From: an uncultured Collinsella sp. | GTDB taxonomy: Bacteria > Actinomycetota > Coriobacteriia > Coriobacteriales > Coriobacteriaceae | Direction of reading: 5' to 3' | Assembly: GCA_900758845.1 (NCBI GenBank) | Contig: CAAESW010000042.1 | Location: 1-35,667, forward strand | Length of the DNA stretch: 35,667 bases | Shown: in pieces, positions 8,252-14,073 of the stretch | Layout: every line of letters begins with the position of its first letter | How positions within the stretch are numbered: the first letter of the stretch is position 1 | Translations under genes and position numbers: made by a program | Notes under the pieces: generated by a model | What the model was told of the DNA's origin: nothing | Database searches by the model: none | What the model saw: only the letters and a program-made list of their open reading frames with translations

Positions 8252-9592
8252 GTGAAGTCCCTCACCTCTTTTGCAAAGCGCTCAGCCCAGCTTGCCGCCG
8301 GCTTTGTCTGCGCTATCGCCCTTGCCGCTGGCGCGCCCACCGTCGCCGGCGCCCAAGTGCTCACGACCGACAATGTTTGCGGCAAAACCGCCGATGCGCG
8401 CGGCATCACGGCCGAAAACCTGCCCGATATCGATGCGACCAATGCCCTCGTCATGGGCAAAGACGGCACCGTCTACTATGGGCGCGGCGCCGATGAGCAG
8501 GTCAAAATCGCCTCGATCACCAAGGTCATGACCGCAATCCTAACCGTCGAGAATTGCAAGATGGACGAGAAGGTCACGGTGAGCAACGCCGCAGCCACTG
8601 TGGGTAATTCGACCGCCGGCTTGCTCGAAGGCGACGAGCTTACCGTGGAGCAGGCACTGCGCGGCCTGATGATTCCCTCGGGCAACGACGCCGCCATCGT
8701 GCTCGCCGAATATGTGGGCAAGAAAATCGACCCTAAGACCAAAGACGCCGAGGCCACCTTTGTGAAGGCCATGAACGAGCGCGCTAAGAAGCTCGGCTGC
8801 ACCGGTACGCTTTTTGAAAACCCGCATGGTCTGGACTTTGATGAGTGGGCTGGCAATATGCACTCAACCGCACACGACGTAGCACTGATGATGCAGGAGG
8901 CCATGAAAAACGACACGATCCGCGAGGTCGTAGCGAGCGAGGATTCCTGGATCGAAGTCACGGGCGCCGACGGCACCGACCATTCGCATTCCATGGACAC
9001 GCATAACTATTTGCTGGGCCAAGATGGCAACATCGGCGGCAAGACCGGCACCACCGACGACGCGGGCTATTGCTTTACGAGCGCCTACAACCGCGACGGC
9101 GACGAGATCTACACCGTCGTTTTGAACTCCACCACCACCGACCAGCGCTTTACCGATACCGCAACCCTTGCCAATTGGTACTACGGCCACAAGGTCACGG
9201 TCGCGATCGCCAACACGCAGGAAAAGACCGCCAACGGCAACCCGCTCATGGCACGCATTAGCCAGACAGATTGGACGGACAAGACGATCGACGCCACGCT
9301 CGCCGACCCCACGGCGCAAGCGACCGTGTTTTCCCTTGCCGGCGAGGTGACCGAAAAGGTTAGCTACGACGATCTTTCGGGCACGGTGCATGTGGGCGAC
9401 AAGGTGGGCAGCGTTACGCTCAAGCAGGACGGCACCAAGATTGCCGTCATGGACCTGGTTGCCGACGAGGAAGGGGCAGGGCCGAATCCCATTGAGTGGC
9501 TCCTTGTGAAGCTCGACCGCCTGGGCCGCCGCATCGACAACCGCCCACTCACGGCAGAAAGCGAGACCGTCGCCAAGGCGCCCGAGATGTAA
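8252..9592 (+). CDS. Secreted D-alanyl-D-alanine carboxypeptidase (PBP5/DacF type)
   Basis: This enzyme trims the terminal D-Ala from peptidoglycan pentapeptides outside the membrane. In the 446-residue protein a signal peptide spans about residues 1-34 (basic start, hydrophobic core, A-x-A-like end). The three penicillin-binding motifs are present: S88-x-x-K91 (SITK), S143-G-N145 and K264-T-G266. A beta-rich C-terminal domain follows. It ends in a helix (IEWLLVKLDRLGRR) that may lie on the membrane surface as in PBP5. I chose GTG at 8252 because it gives a clean signal peptide and lies after the TATACT element. The Shine-Dalgarno is weak. It is one of only two plus-strand genes and is divergent from the VanRS-like pair. 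Confidence 0.92.
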   Translation: MKSLTSFAKRSAQLAAGFVCAIALAAGAPTVAGAQVLTTDNVCGKTADARGITAENLPDIDATNALVMGKDGTVYYGRGADEQVKIASITKVMTAILTVENCKMDEKVTVSNAAATVGNSTAGLLEGDELTVEQALRGLMIPSGNDAAIVLAEYVGKKIDPKTKDAEATFVKAMNERAKKLGCTGTLFENPHGLDFDEWAGNMHSTAHDVALMMQEAMKNDTIREVVASEDSWIEVTGADGTDHSHSMDTHNYLLGQDGNIGGKTGTTDDAGYCFTSAYNRDGDEIYTVVLNSTTTDQRFTDTATLANWYYGHKVTVAIANTQEKTANGNPLMARISQTDWTDKTIDATLADPTAQATVFSLAGEVTEKVSYDDLSGTVHVGDKVGSVTLKQDGTKIAVMDLVADEEGAGPNPIEWLLVKLDRLGRRIDNRPLTAESETVAKAPEM

Positions 9593-9618
9593 GATCGAAG
9601 AACAATACACTCGCTGAA

Positions 9619-9649
9619 ATGAGGCGTCCAACGGGGCGCCTCATTTTTT
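9619..9649 (+). terminator. Terminator of the D,D-carboxypeptidase gene
   Basis: A stem with ATGAGGCG/CGCCTCAT arms extended by inner G-C pairs is followed by TTTTTT. It lies 26 nt after the stop codon. Confidence 0.85.
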
Positions 9650-9650
9650 G

Positions 9651-9672
9651 AGGGTTCGAATCCCCAGCGCCC
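9651..9672. repeat. Inverted T-arm copy downstream of tRNA-Ser
   Basis: GGGTTCGAATCCCCAG (plus strand, 16 nt) is the exact reverse complement of the T-arm region as it appears on the plus strand in the tRNA-Ser gene, and it lies beyond that gene's terminator. The following nucleotides (CGCCC) diverge from the tRNA-Ser acceptor. It matches the outer edge of the longer elements at tRNA-Arg, tRNA-Leu and tRNA-Phe, but the hairpin core and second tRNA end are absent. I read it as a remnant of the same family. Confidence 0.6.
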
Positions 9673-9682
9673 TTTCTCGATA

Positions 9683-9709
9683 ATAAAAAAGGGCCCCGAT
9701 GGAACCCTT
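9683..9709 (-). terminator. Terminator of tRNA-Ser
   Basis: On the minus strand AAGGGTTCC-ATC-GGGGCCCTT forms a 9-bp stem with two G-U pairs and is followed by TTTTATTAT. Confidence 0.8.
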
Positions 9710-9723
9710 CTTTAAAGTTAAAC

Positions 9724-9814
9724 TGGCGGAGAGCTGGGGATTCGAACCCCAGATGCCCTTTTGGGGCATACTCGCTTAGCAGGCGAGCACCTTCGGCCTC
9801 TCGGTCAGCTCTCC
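9724..9814 (-). tRNA. tRNA-Ser(GCU)
   Basis: The cloverleaf is complete: acceptor GGAGAGC/GCTCTCC, D-arm, anticodon stem CTCGC/GCGAG with loop CTGCTAA (anticodon GCT), a long variable arm (TGCCCC...GGGGCA) as expected for serine, and the T-arm GGGGTTCGAATCCCC. CCA is encoded. It reads AGC/AGU codons. Confidence 0.96.
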
Positions 9815-9828
9815 GTAACAGCCGTTCT

Positions 9829-9857
9829 ATAGTAACCAAACAGCCAAGGATGGGCAA
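9829..9857 (-). promoter_or_regulatory. tRNA-Ser promoter
   Basis: Minus strand: TTGCCC (9857-9852), 17-nt spacer, TACTAT (9834-9829), 15 nt before the mature tRNA. Confidence 0.55.
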
Positions 9858-9906
9858 GAGGAAATTTTCTAATTGCCTAGCATCCTTTCCTCCTTGGAGG
9901 CTTCGC

Positions 9907-12348
9907 CTACCCCAGCGAGCGGTTGAGGGAGCCGAGCTCGTCGTTGCCCATGGTGCGCCACATTTGGAAGATGCAACCGCGTGCCAGGAAAAAGAAGCCG
10001 TTGTCGACCAGTTGCACAGCGGCATCTGCCAGCTGATTCGTCACGGCGGACACTGGCGGCAGCTCGAGTCCAGCCTTGCGGATGGTCTCGACCGCCTCCT
10101 CGAACGTCGGAGGCTCGCTGACGCCCATCTCATTCATAAGGCCCTGCATTTCTTCCAGCGCACTGCTGCCCGATTCCTCACCGCGCGGCACCAGACGGTA
10201 ACAAGCCAGCGCTAGGTCGAGCTGATCGCAATTCCAATAGGCAAACGCCAAGCGATAGAACAGGTAGCCGATTGCAGAACGATCGCTGGCAATACGTAGG
10301 CCGTGGCGCGCCACCTCGATAATCTCGTCAAAGCGCTCCAGACGCGCAAGCACGTTGATGAGCGCAAAGTGCGATTGCATGGACGAGCGTGCCAGATCGT
10401 AAAGATGGCGCACCTCGGGCAGTGCTCGTTCAAAGTCCTCTTGCTCGGCGTAAAAGCTGCAGATCTCGTGCTGGGCAAAGTACAGTGCATCGGGCGCACG
10501 AAGGATTCGCACCGAGCGGTCTTCTTCCAACACCGGTAGCACCATGCGCACCAGCTGGTTATCGCAAAACTGCGTTTGAACCGGACCTGTCGCCAAAAGC
10601 TCGGCGACGGCGCACTTAGCCTCCAACTCCTCAACAAGACGGGAAAAGCCTTCAAAAGCACCTGTACGGTCGACTTTTGCCTGCTCGCGCAATTCAACAA
10701 CACGGGCCACGTATGGGTCGTCGTCCTCTTCCATGACCTCCAACTCGTCAGCCGTATCGGCAAGCAGCAAATCGCGCAGCGCCGGCGGAAGCGTGCGATG
10801 GTCATCACGCGGACGAGCATGAACCTCCGCAGGTTCAATCGTCTCCGGAGCAGTTGACTCATACGCCTCAAGCACACGCTTGCACGGCATATCGTCCATG
10901 TCCATGCTCTCAAGATCCTTGGCGACAGGCACGCAATCGGCCAGATAGGCCGCACGCCCAAAGAAATACGTTGCGACAACGCGCTCGCCCTGCTCACTGT
11001 CGGTAGCAGCAATCTGCACATAGCAGCGCGTGATGCAGGTGCCCGCGGCAAAACACGCTGCCGCAAGCGTGAGTGCCACGCGCGCATCGTGCTCCGCGGC
11101 CCAGATCGCCCGCGTGTCCTCGTCCAGCTCGCGCCAGGCGTCATCCTGAGCGTCGTATTCACGTTGCGGCATGGCATCAACGACAGACTGCCCAAACCGA
11201 ACGAGCATAATCCCCTCGGCAACGTTTGCCCGATAGGTATAGTCGAGCCGCGTGACCACGTTGAGCGCCTCAACGATTCGCGCAAAACGGGTGCGCACGT
11301 CCCACTCGCCGCCCGGCTGGCAAGCCACCGTACCCGGCTTGCCCCACGGGTTATCGCTCGAAGCCGTATCGAGCAGTCGGGGAACATCGTTGGTCGTCTT
11401 GGCGATATGCCACGCATCAAAGAGCGCGCAGCCCTCAAGGCTCGGCGAGGATGCCGTAGGGACCAATCCGGCCCCGATGCGCTCAAGGATGCCGGAGAGG
11501 CGGTTGAGACGGCACTCGACGGCAAGCAGCATGTCAATCTCGTCCTGGTCCAGCAGGCTACGATCAAAATTGAGATAGAAAATCTTTGAGCGATCAATGC
11601 GAGCCAGGCTCATCTCGGACTTGGCAGCGATGGTGCGCAGGCGGGGCAAGTCAATTTCGCTCATAAGGGCGGCGGCATAGCGCTCGATACCGCTCGGATT
11701 CTCGGCATGGTCAACGCGGTAAAGCAGCGTCTCGATAGCATCGGGGAGCGGTGCCGTGTTAAAGCCCAAAAACACCTCGACCGGCTCGGGCAACTTTACG
11801 AGCTTGATCTTGTCGACTACGTTTTGCATACCCTCGTCGAGTCCGCCGGCGTCCGCCGTGTTCACAATAGCGCTTTCGGAGTTGGCAAATATCACGTAGC
11901 GCAAGAACATCGAGGCCATGAACTCGCCGTAAGGAAGGGCGCGGGTCGAATTCCATGTCTCGTGGTCGGACTGCTCGCGCATGGGGCCTTCGGGAGAGCC
12001 GGCAGTTTGCGCACACGCGCGCATTGCACCGTTGGCTTCCCTTACCATAATCTCACCAATACTGGAATCCGACTCGTCAAGGACCAGTTCCATGTCGGGA
12101 TCGTTGGGCAGCGGAGCCTCGCAGACGGGGCGGTCCACCTTGTACACCTCACCCGAAACGCTTACGTAGCCCAAAAGCGACACATGACTTTTGCCAACGA
12201 ATTCGACGACATAACAAGATTCATGCTGGTCCTCGCCAAAGAGTTTCCAGACCACGCCATATGAGCGCCCCGCAGGCTGCTCGGGCATCGCCGGAAAGCG
12301 CTTTTTGGGATCGAGAAACCTGAGCCTGTATGTCGGACGCTCTGCCAC
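9907..12348 (-). CDS. Large protein of unknown function with C-terminal TPR-like helices
   Basis: I do not recognise this 813-residue protein. It has no signal peptide or clear membrane segment and is rich in acidic residues, so it is probably cytoplasmic. The N-terminal part (residues 1-110) looks like a small beta domain. The central part is alpha-helical with no enzyme motif that I can name. From about residue 610 the pattern resembles tetratricopeptide repeats (for example FYAEQEDFERALPEVRHLYD, FALINVLARLERFDEIIEVA and YRLAFAYWNCDQLDLALACY). These suggest protein-protein contact. It starts with GTG; GGGTGA lies about 7 nt upstream. It stands alone between tRNA genes. It is probably a lineage-specific protein. 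Confidence 0.75.
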   Translation of the reverse strand: MAERPTYRLRFLDPKKRFPAMPEQPAGRSYGVVWKLFGEDQHESCYVVEFVGKSHVSLLGYVSVSGEVYKVDRPVCEAPLPNDPDMELVLDESDSSIGEIMVREANGAMRACAQTAGSPEGPMREQSDHETWNSTRALPYGEFMASMFLRYVIFANSESAIVNTADAGGLDEGMQNVVDKIKLVKLPEPVEVFLGFNTAPLPDAIETLLYRVDHAENPSGIERYAAALMSEIDLPRLRTIAAKSEMSLARIDRSKIFYLNFDRSLLDQDEIDMLLAVECRLNRLSGILERIGAGLVPTASSPSLEGCALFDAWHIAKTTNDVPRLLDTASSDNPWGKPGTVACQPGGEWDVRTRFARIVEALNVVTRLDYTYRANVAEGIMLVRFGQSVVDAMPQREYDAQDDAWRELDEDTRAIWAAEHDARVALTLAAACFAAGTCITRCYVQIAATDSEQGERVVATYFFGRAAYLADCVPVAKDLESMDMDDMPCKRVLEAYESTAPETIEPAEVHARPRDDHRTLPPALRDLLLADTADELEVMEEDDDPYVARVVELREQAKVDRTGAFEGFSRLVEELEAKCAVAELLATGPVQTQFCDNQLVRMVLPVLEEDRSVRILRAPDALYFAQHEICSFYAEQEDFERALPEVRHLYDLARSSMQSHFALINVLARLERFDEIIEVARHGLRIASDRSAIGYLFYRLAFAYWNCDQLDLALACYRLVPRGEESGSSALEEMQGLMNEMGVSEPPTFEEAVETIRKAGLELPPVSAVTNQLADAAVQLVDNGFFFLARGCIFQMWRTMGNDELGSLNRSLG

Positions 12349-12477
12349 GAAATATCACCCTGATCGGTCGTTGAGAGAAGGAGTGGTCGCGGATGGGCCG
12401 CGACACCTACTCGGAATCTTACACGAGTCGACAGGAAATCGTCCCTTTGGACGAAAGCACTCAAGCTGGCGTAAAAG

Positions 12478-12502
12478 AAAAGCCCCCGTTGCCGGAGGCT
12501 TC
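12478..12502 (-). terminator. Duplicate copy of the tRNA-Arg terminator
   Basis: AGCCTCCG-GCAA-CGGGGGCT followed by TTTTCTTTT on the minus strand. It follows a partial tRNA-Arg 3' end rather than a whole tRNA. Confidence 0.75.
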
Positions 12503-12511
12503 AAGTTCAAT

Positions 12512-12662
12512 TGGTGCGGCGTATAGGATTCCGCGCATCCGCTGCGCGGATCCGCACCGGCTTCGCCCGCCTGCCGGCGCGCTCGCCCGCGGGCTAAAAA
12601 CGCTCCGCGTTTTCTTTACGCCCGCGCCTCGACCGAGGTTCGAATCCATGCGGTGGCGGCAT
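12512..12662 (-). repeat. tRNA-tail hairpin element, copy Arg-A (151 bp)
   Basis: The left edge (12512-12531) repeats the last 20 nt of tRNA-Arg including CCA. Then comes a GC-rich core with the hairpins ATCCGC-TGC-GCGGAT (12537-12551), CCGGC...GCCGG and AAAACGC-TCC-GCGTTTT (12597-12613). The right edge holds CCTCG-x-CGAGG and an inverted T-arm copy, GAGGTTCGAATCC, then GC-rich sequence up to the terminator of the intact tRNA-Arg. Read on the minus strand the order is tRNA, terminator, inverted T-arm, hairpins, tRNA 3' end, terminator. No protein is plausible here. Confidence 0.7.
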
Positions 12663-12665
12663 AAA

Positions 12666-12691
12666 AGAAAAGCCCCCGTCGCCGGAGGCTT
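12666..12691 (-). terminator. Terminator of tRNA-Arg copy 1
   Basis: Minus strand AGCCTCCG-GCGA-CGGGGGCT (8 bp with one G-U) followed by TTTTCTTTTAT. Confidence 0.85.
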
Positions 12692-12702
12692 TCAATTTCA
12701 AT

Positions 12703-12779
12703 TGGTGCGGCGTATAGGATTCGAACCTATGACGTTCTGATTCGTAGTCAGACCCTCTATCCAGCTGAGGTAACGCCGC
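12703..12779 (-). tRNA. tRNA-Arg(ACG), copy 1
   Basis: A 77-nt cloverleaf with acceptor GCGGCGT/ACGCCGC, anticodon stem TCTGA/TCAGA with loop CTACGAA (anticodon ACG, read as ICG after deamination), T-arm ATAGGTTCGAATCCTAT and encoded CCA. It decodes CGU/CGC/CGA. It is identical to copies 2 and 3. Confidence 0.97.
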
Positions 12780-12791
12780 GACTTGTTGATT

Positions 12792-12820
12792 ATTATGCAC
12801 ATCGACTGAATAAAGGTCAA
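12792..12820 (-). promoter_or_regulatory. Promoter of tRNA-Arg copy 1
   Basis: Minus strand: TTGACC (12820-12815), 17-nt spacer, CATAAT (12797-12792), in an AT-rich leader. Confidence 0.75.
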
Positions 12821-12902
12821 GCAATTTTCGAAAAAAGTTATCAAATTTGATTTTTACTCATTTTGACCACTTGATGCTATCTTCGACGCATCGCGATATA
12901 AG

Positions 12903-12926
12903 AAAAGCCTCCGTTACCGGAGGCTT
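12903..12926 (-). terminator. Second duplicate tRNA-Arg terminator
   Basis: Minus strand AAGCCTCCGGTAACGGAGGCTTTTCT: a perfect GCCTCCG/CGGAGGC stem with a short loop and U-tract. It follows the partial tRNA-Arg end of copy Arg-B. Confidence 0.75.
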
Positions 12927-12937
12927 TAAAGTTCAGT

Positions 12938-13088
12938 TGGTGCGGCGTATAGGATTCCGCGCATCCGCTGCGCGGATCCGCACCGGCTTCGCCCGCCTGC
13001 CGGCGCGCTCGCCCGCTCGCTAAAAACGCTCCGCGTTTTCTTGACGCTCGCGCCTCGAACGAGGTTCGAATCTCCGCAATGCCCCCGT
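12938..13088 (-). repeat. tRNA-tail hairpin element, copy Arg-B (151 bp)
   Basis: It has the same length and plan as copy Arg-A: the 20-nt tRNA-Arg 3' end (12938-12957), identical first hairpins, the AAAACGC-TCC-GCGTTTT hairpin and an inverted T-arm (GAGGTTCGAATC). The CCTCG-TT-CGAGG hairpin differs from copy A only in its loop. The final 16 nt before the terminator are quite different from copy A. It lies downstream of tRNA-Arg copy 2. Confidence 0.7.
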
Positions 13089-13091
13089 AAA

Positions 13092-13117
13092 GGAAAAGCC
13101 CCCGTTTCCGGAGGCTA
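13092..13117 (-). terminator. Terminator of tRNA-Arg copy 2
   Basis: Minus strand AGCCTCCG-GAAA-CGGGGGCT followed by TTTTCCTTT. Confidence 0.82.
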
Positions 13118-13127
13118 AAAACTCAAT

Positions 13128-13204
13128 TGGTGCGGCGTATAGGATTCGAACCTATGACGTTCTGATTCGTAGTCAGACCCTCTATCCAGCTGAGGTAACG
13201 CCGC
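13128..13204 (-). tRNA. tRNA-Arg(ACG), copy 2
   Basis: Identical over 77 nt to copy 1, with encoded CCA. It has its own promoter and terminator. Confidence 0.97.
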
Positions 13205-13216
13205 AACGCACGGATT

Positions 13217-13245
13217 ATTATGCACGTGACCCCTCGATGGGTCAA
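13217..13245 (-). promoter_or_regulatory. Promoter of tRNA-Arg copy 2
   Basis: Minus strand: TTGACC (13245-13240), 17-nt spacer, CATAAT (13222-13217): the same hexamers and spacing as copy 1 although the spacer sequence differs. Confidence 0.75.
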
Positions 13246-13284
13246 GCGACAATTTGGAAAAATTTTACGAAGTGATGATTAAGA

Positions 13285-13328
13285 TGCTCGCACCTCGACC
13301 GAGGTTCGAATCCGTGCGGTGCCGGCGT
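13285..13328. repeat. tRNA-tail element remnant, copy Arg-C
   Basis: Only the outer edge is left: CTCGCACCTCGACCGAGG followed by the inverted T-arm GGTTCGAATCC and a GC-rich 16-nt stretch up to the terminator of tRNA-Arg copy 3. The core hairpins and the second tRNA end are missing; AT-rich sequence of the copy 2 leader adjoins it directly. Confidence 0.6.
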
Positions 13329-13331
13329 AAA

Positions 13332-13357
13332 AGAAAAGCCCCCGTTGCCGGAGGCTT
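13332..13357 (-). terminator. Terminator of tRNA-Arg copy 3
   Basis: Minus strand AGCCTCCG-GCAA-CGGGGGCT followed by TTTTCTTTT. Confidence 0.85.
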
Positions 13358-13368
13358 TCGATTTCAAT

Positions 13369-13445
13369 TGGTGCGGCGTATAGGATTCGAACCTATGACG
13401 TTCTGATTCGTAGTCAGACCCTCTATCCAGCTGAGGTAACGCCGC
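13369..13445 (-). tRNA. tRNA-Arg(ACG), copy 3
   Basis: Identical over 77 nt to copies 1 and 2, with encoded CCA. In transcription order it is the first of the three. Confidence 0.97.
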
Positions 13446-13456
13446 AGCGCAAGACA

Positions 13457-13486
13457 TATAAAACCACTTTAGCTTATTGGAGTCAA
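13457..13486 (-). promoter_or_regulatory. Promoter of tRNA-Arg copy 3
   Basis: Minus strand: TTGACT (13486-13481), 18-nt spacer, TTTATA (13462-13457). Confidence 0.6.
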
Positions 13487-13522
13487 GCACAATCTCAAAC
13501 TTTTTTGTGGAACGCAGTTTTG

Positions 13523-13900
13523 TCATGCTGCTCCGCATATACCGCCGTTCCCCGTACGATCGATTGGCTTTTCGATCACGTTAAACTTGGCATCAAGTTC
13601 CCTCAGGAGCGATCTCACCCGCTGAGCACAGTCATAATCGGCAAACGAGATGCTCAGCATGCGCGCGACCTGGTTGGAAGTCCCAACTCCATAGAAGTGC
13701 TCCAGCGCCACAAGCCCCTCGTGCGCCACAAACGTCTCGACCACATGCGGCGACTCCTCAAAGCACCATTGGGTCAACGGACCCTCGCTCGTCTGCCGAA
13801 CCACCAGGCCACCCATGCCAGACGGCTCACACGTTACAAGCAGGTACTCCCCGCCCTCGTCGCTCTCAAACAAAACCATCCGATCATCAAACAGCTCCAT
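13523..13900 (-). CDS. Hypothetical protein, 125 aa
   Basis: I do not recognise this small soluble protein. It has no signal peptide or membrane segment and is acidic at the start (MELFDDRMVLFESDEGGEY). Residues 1-60 look like alternating beta strands and the rest is more helical (a region around VARMLSISFADYDCAQRVRSLLREL). AAAGGGG lies about 6 nt before the ATG, so it is probably a real gene. A LexA-like box lies about 60 nt upstream, which suggests DNA-damage control. It is a single gene between the tRNA-Arg cluster and serS. Confidence 0.7.
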   Translation of the reverse strand: MELFDDRMVLFESDEGGEYLLVTCEPSGMGGLVVRQTSEGPLTQWCFEESPHVVETFVAHEGLVALEHFYGVGTSNQVARMLSISFADYDCAQRVRSLLRELDAKFNVIEKPIDRTGNGGICGAA

Positions 13901-13951
13901 CGCGTCCCCTTTCTCTCGCTCTTATTTAGCAAAAGCATAGCAGGTAGATGG

Positions 13952-13973
13952 CTGTATACAGAACACTTGTTCG
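13952..13973. promoter_or_regulatory. LexA-like (SOS) box and adjoining palindrome
   Basis: On the minus strand CGAACAAGTGTTCT (13973-13960) fits the Gram-positive LexA consensus CGAACRNRYGTTYC at 13 of 14 positions. It overlaps a second perfect palindrome, CTGTATACAG (13952-13961). A TATGCT -10 candidate (13939-13934) lies just downstream, so a bound repressor would block the promoter of the 125-residue protein gene. The match is seen; repression by LexA is inferred. Confidence 0.5.
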
Positions 13974-14027
13974 TGTGTTTTCTATTGAGCTGTCCGCACG
14001 GCATGGTATGAACCTGCGCACGAAATA

Positions 14028-14052
14028 GGGCGCCCCCGAAGGAGCGCCCTTG
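14028..14052 (-). terminator. Terminator of serS
   Basis: Minus strand AGGGCGCTCC-TTCG-GGGGCGCCCT, a 10-bp stem with a UUCG tetraloop, 22 nt after the serS stop. The U-tract is short (TATTTCG). Confidence 0.7.
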
Positions 14053-14073
14053 CATATCCCCTATGCAGCCAAG

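Noticed and set aside
12460..13446. CRISPR-like pattern from repeated units in the tRNA-Arg region
   Set aside because: The repeats are whole tRNA genes, terminators and hairpin cores of irregular spacing, and no cas gene is in the window.
12594..13538. Small minus-strand frames across the tRNA-Arg cluster (for example 12594-12824 and 13242-13538)
   Set aside because: They are translations of tRNA-Arg and the repeat unit; their shared residues come from the identical tRNA sequence.
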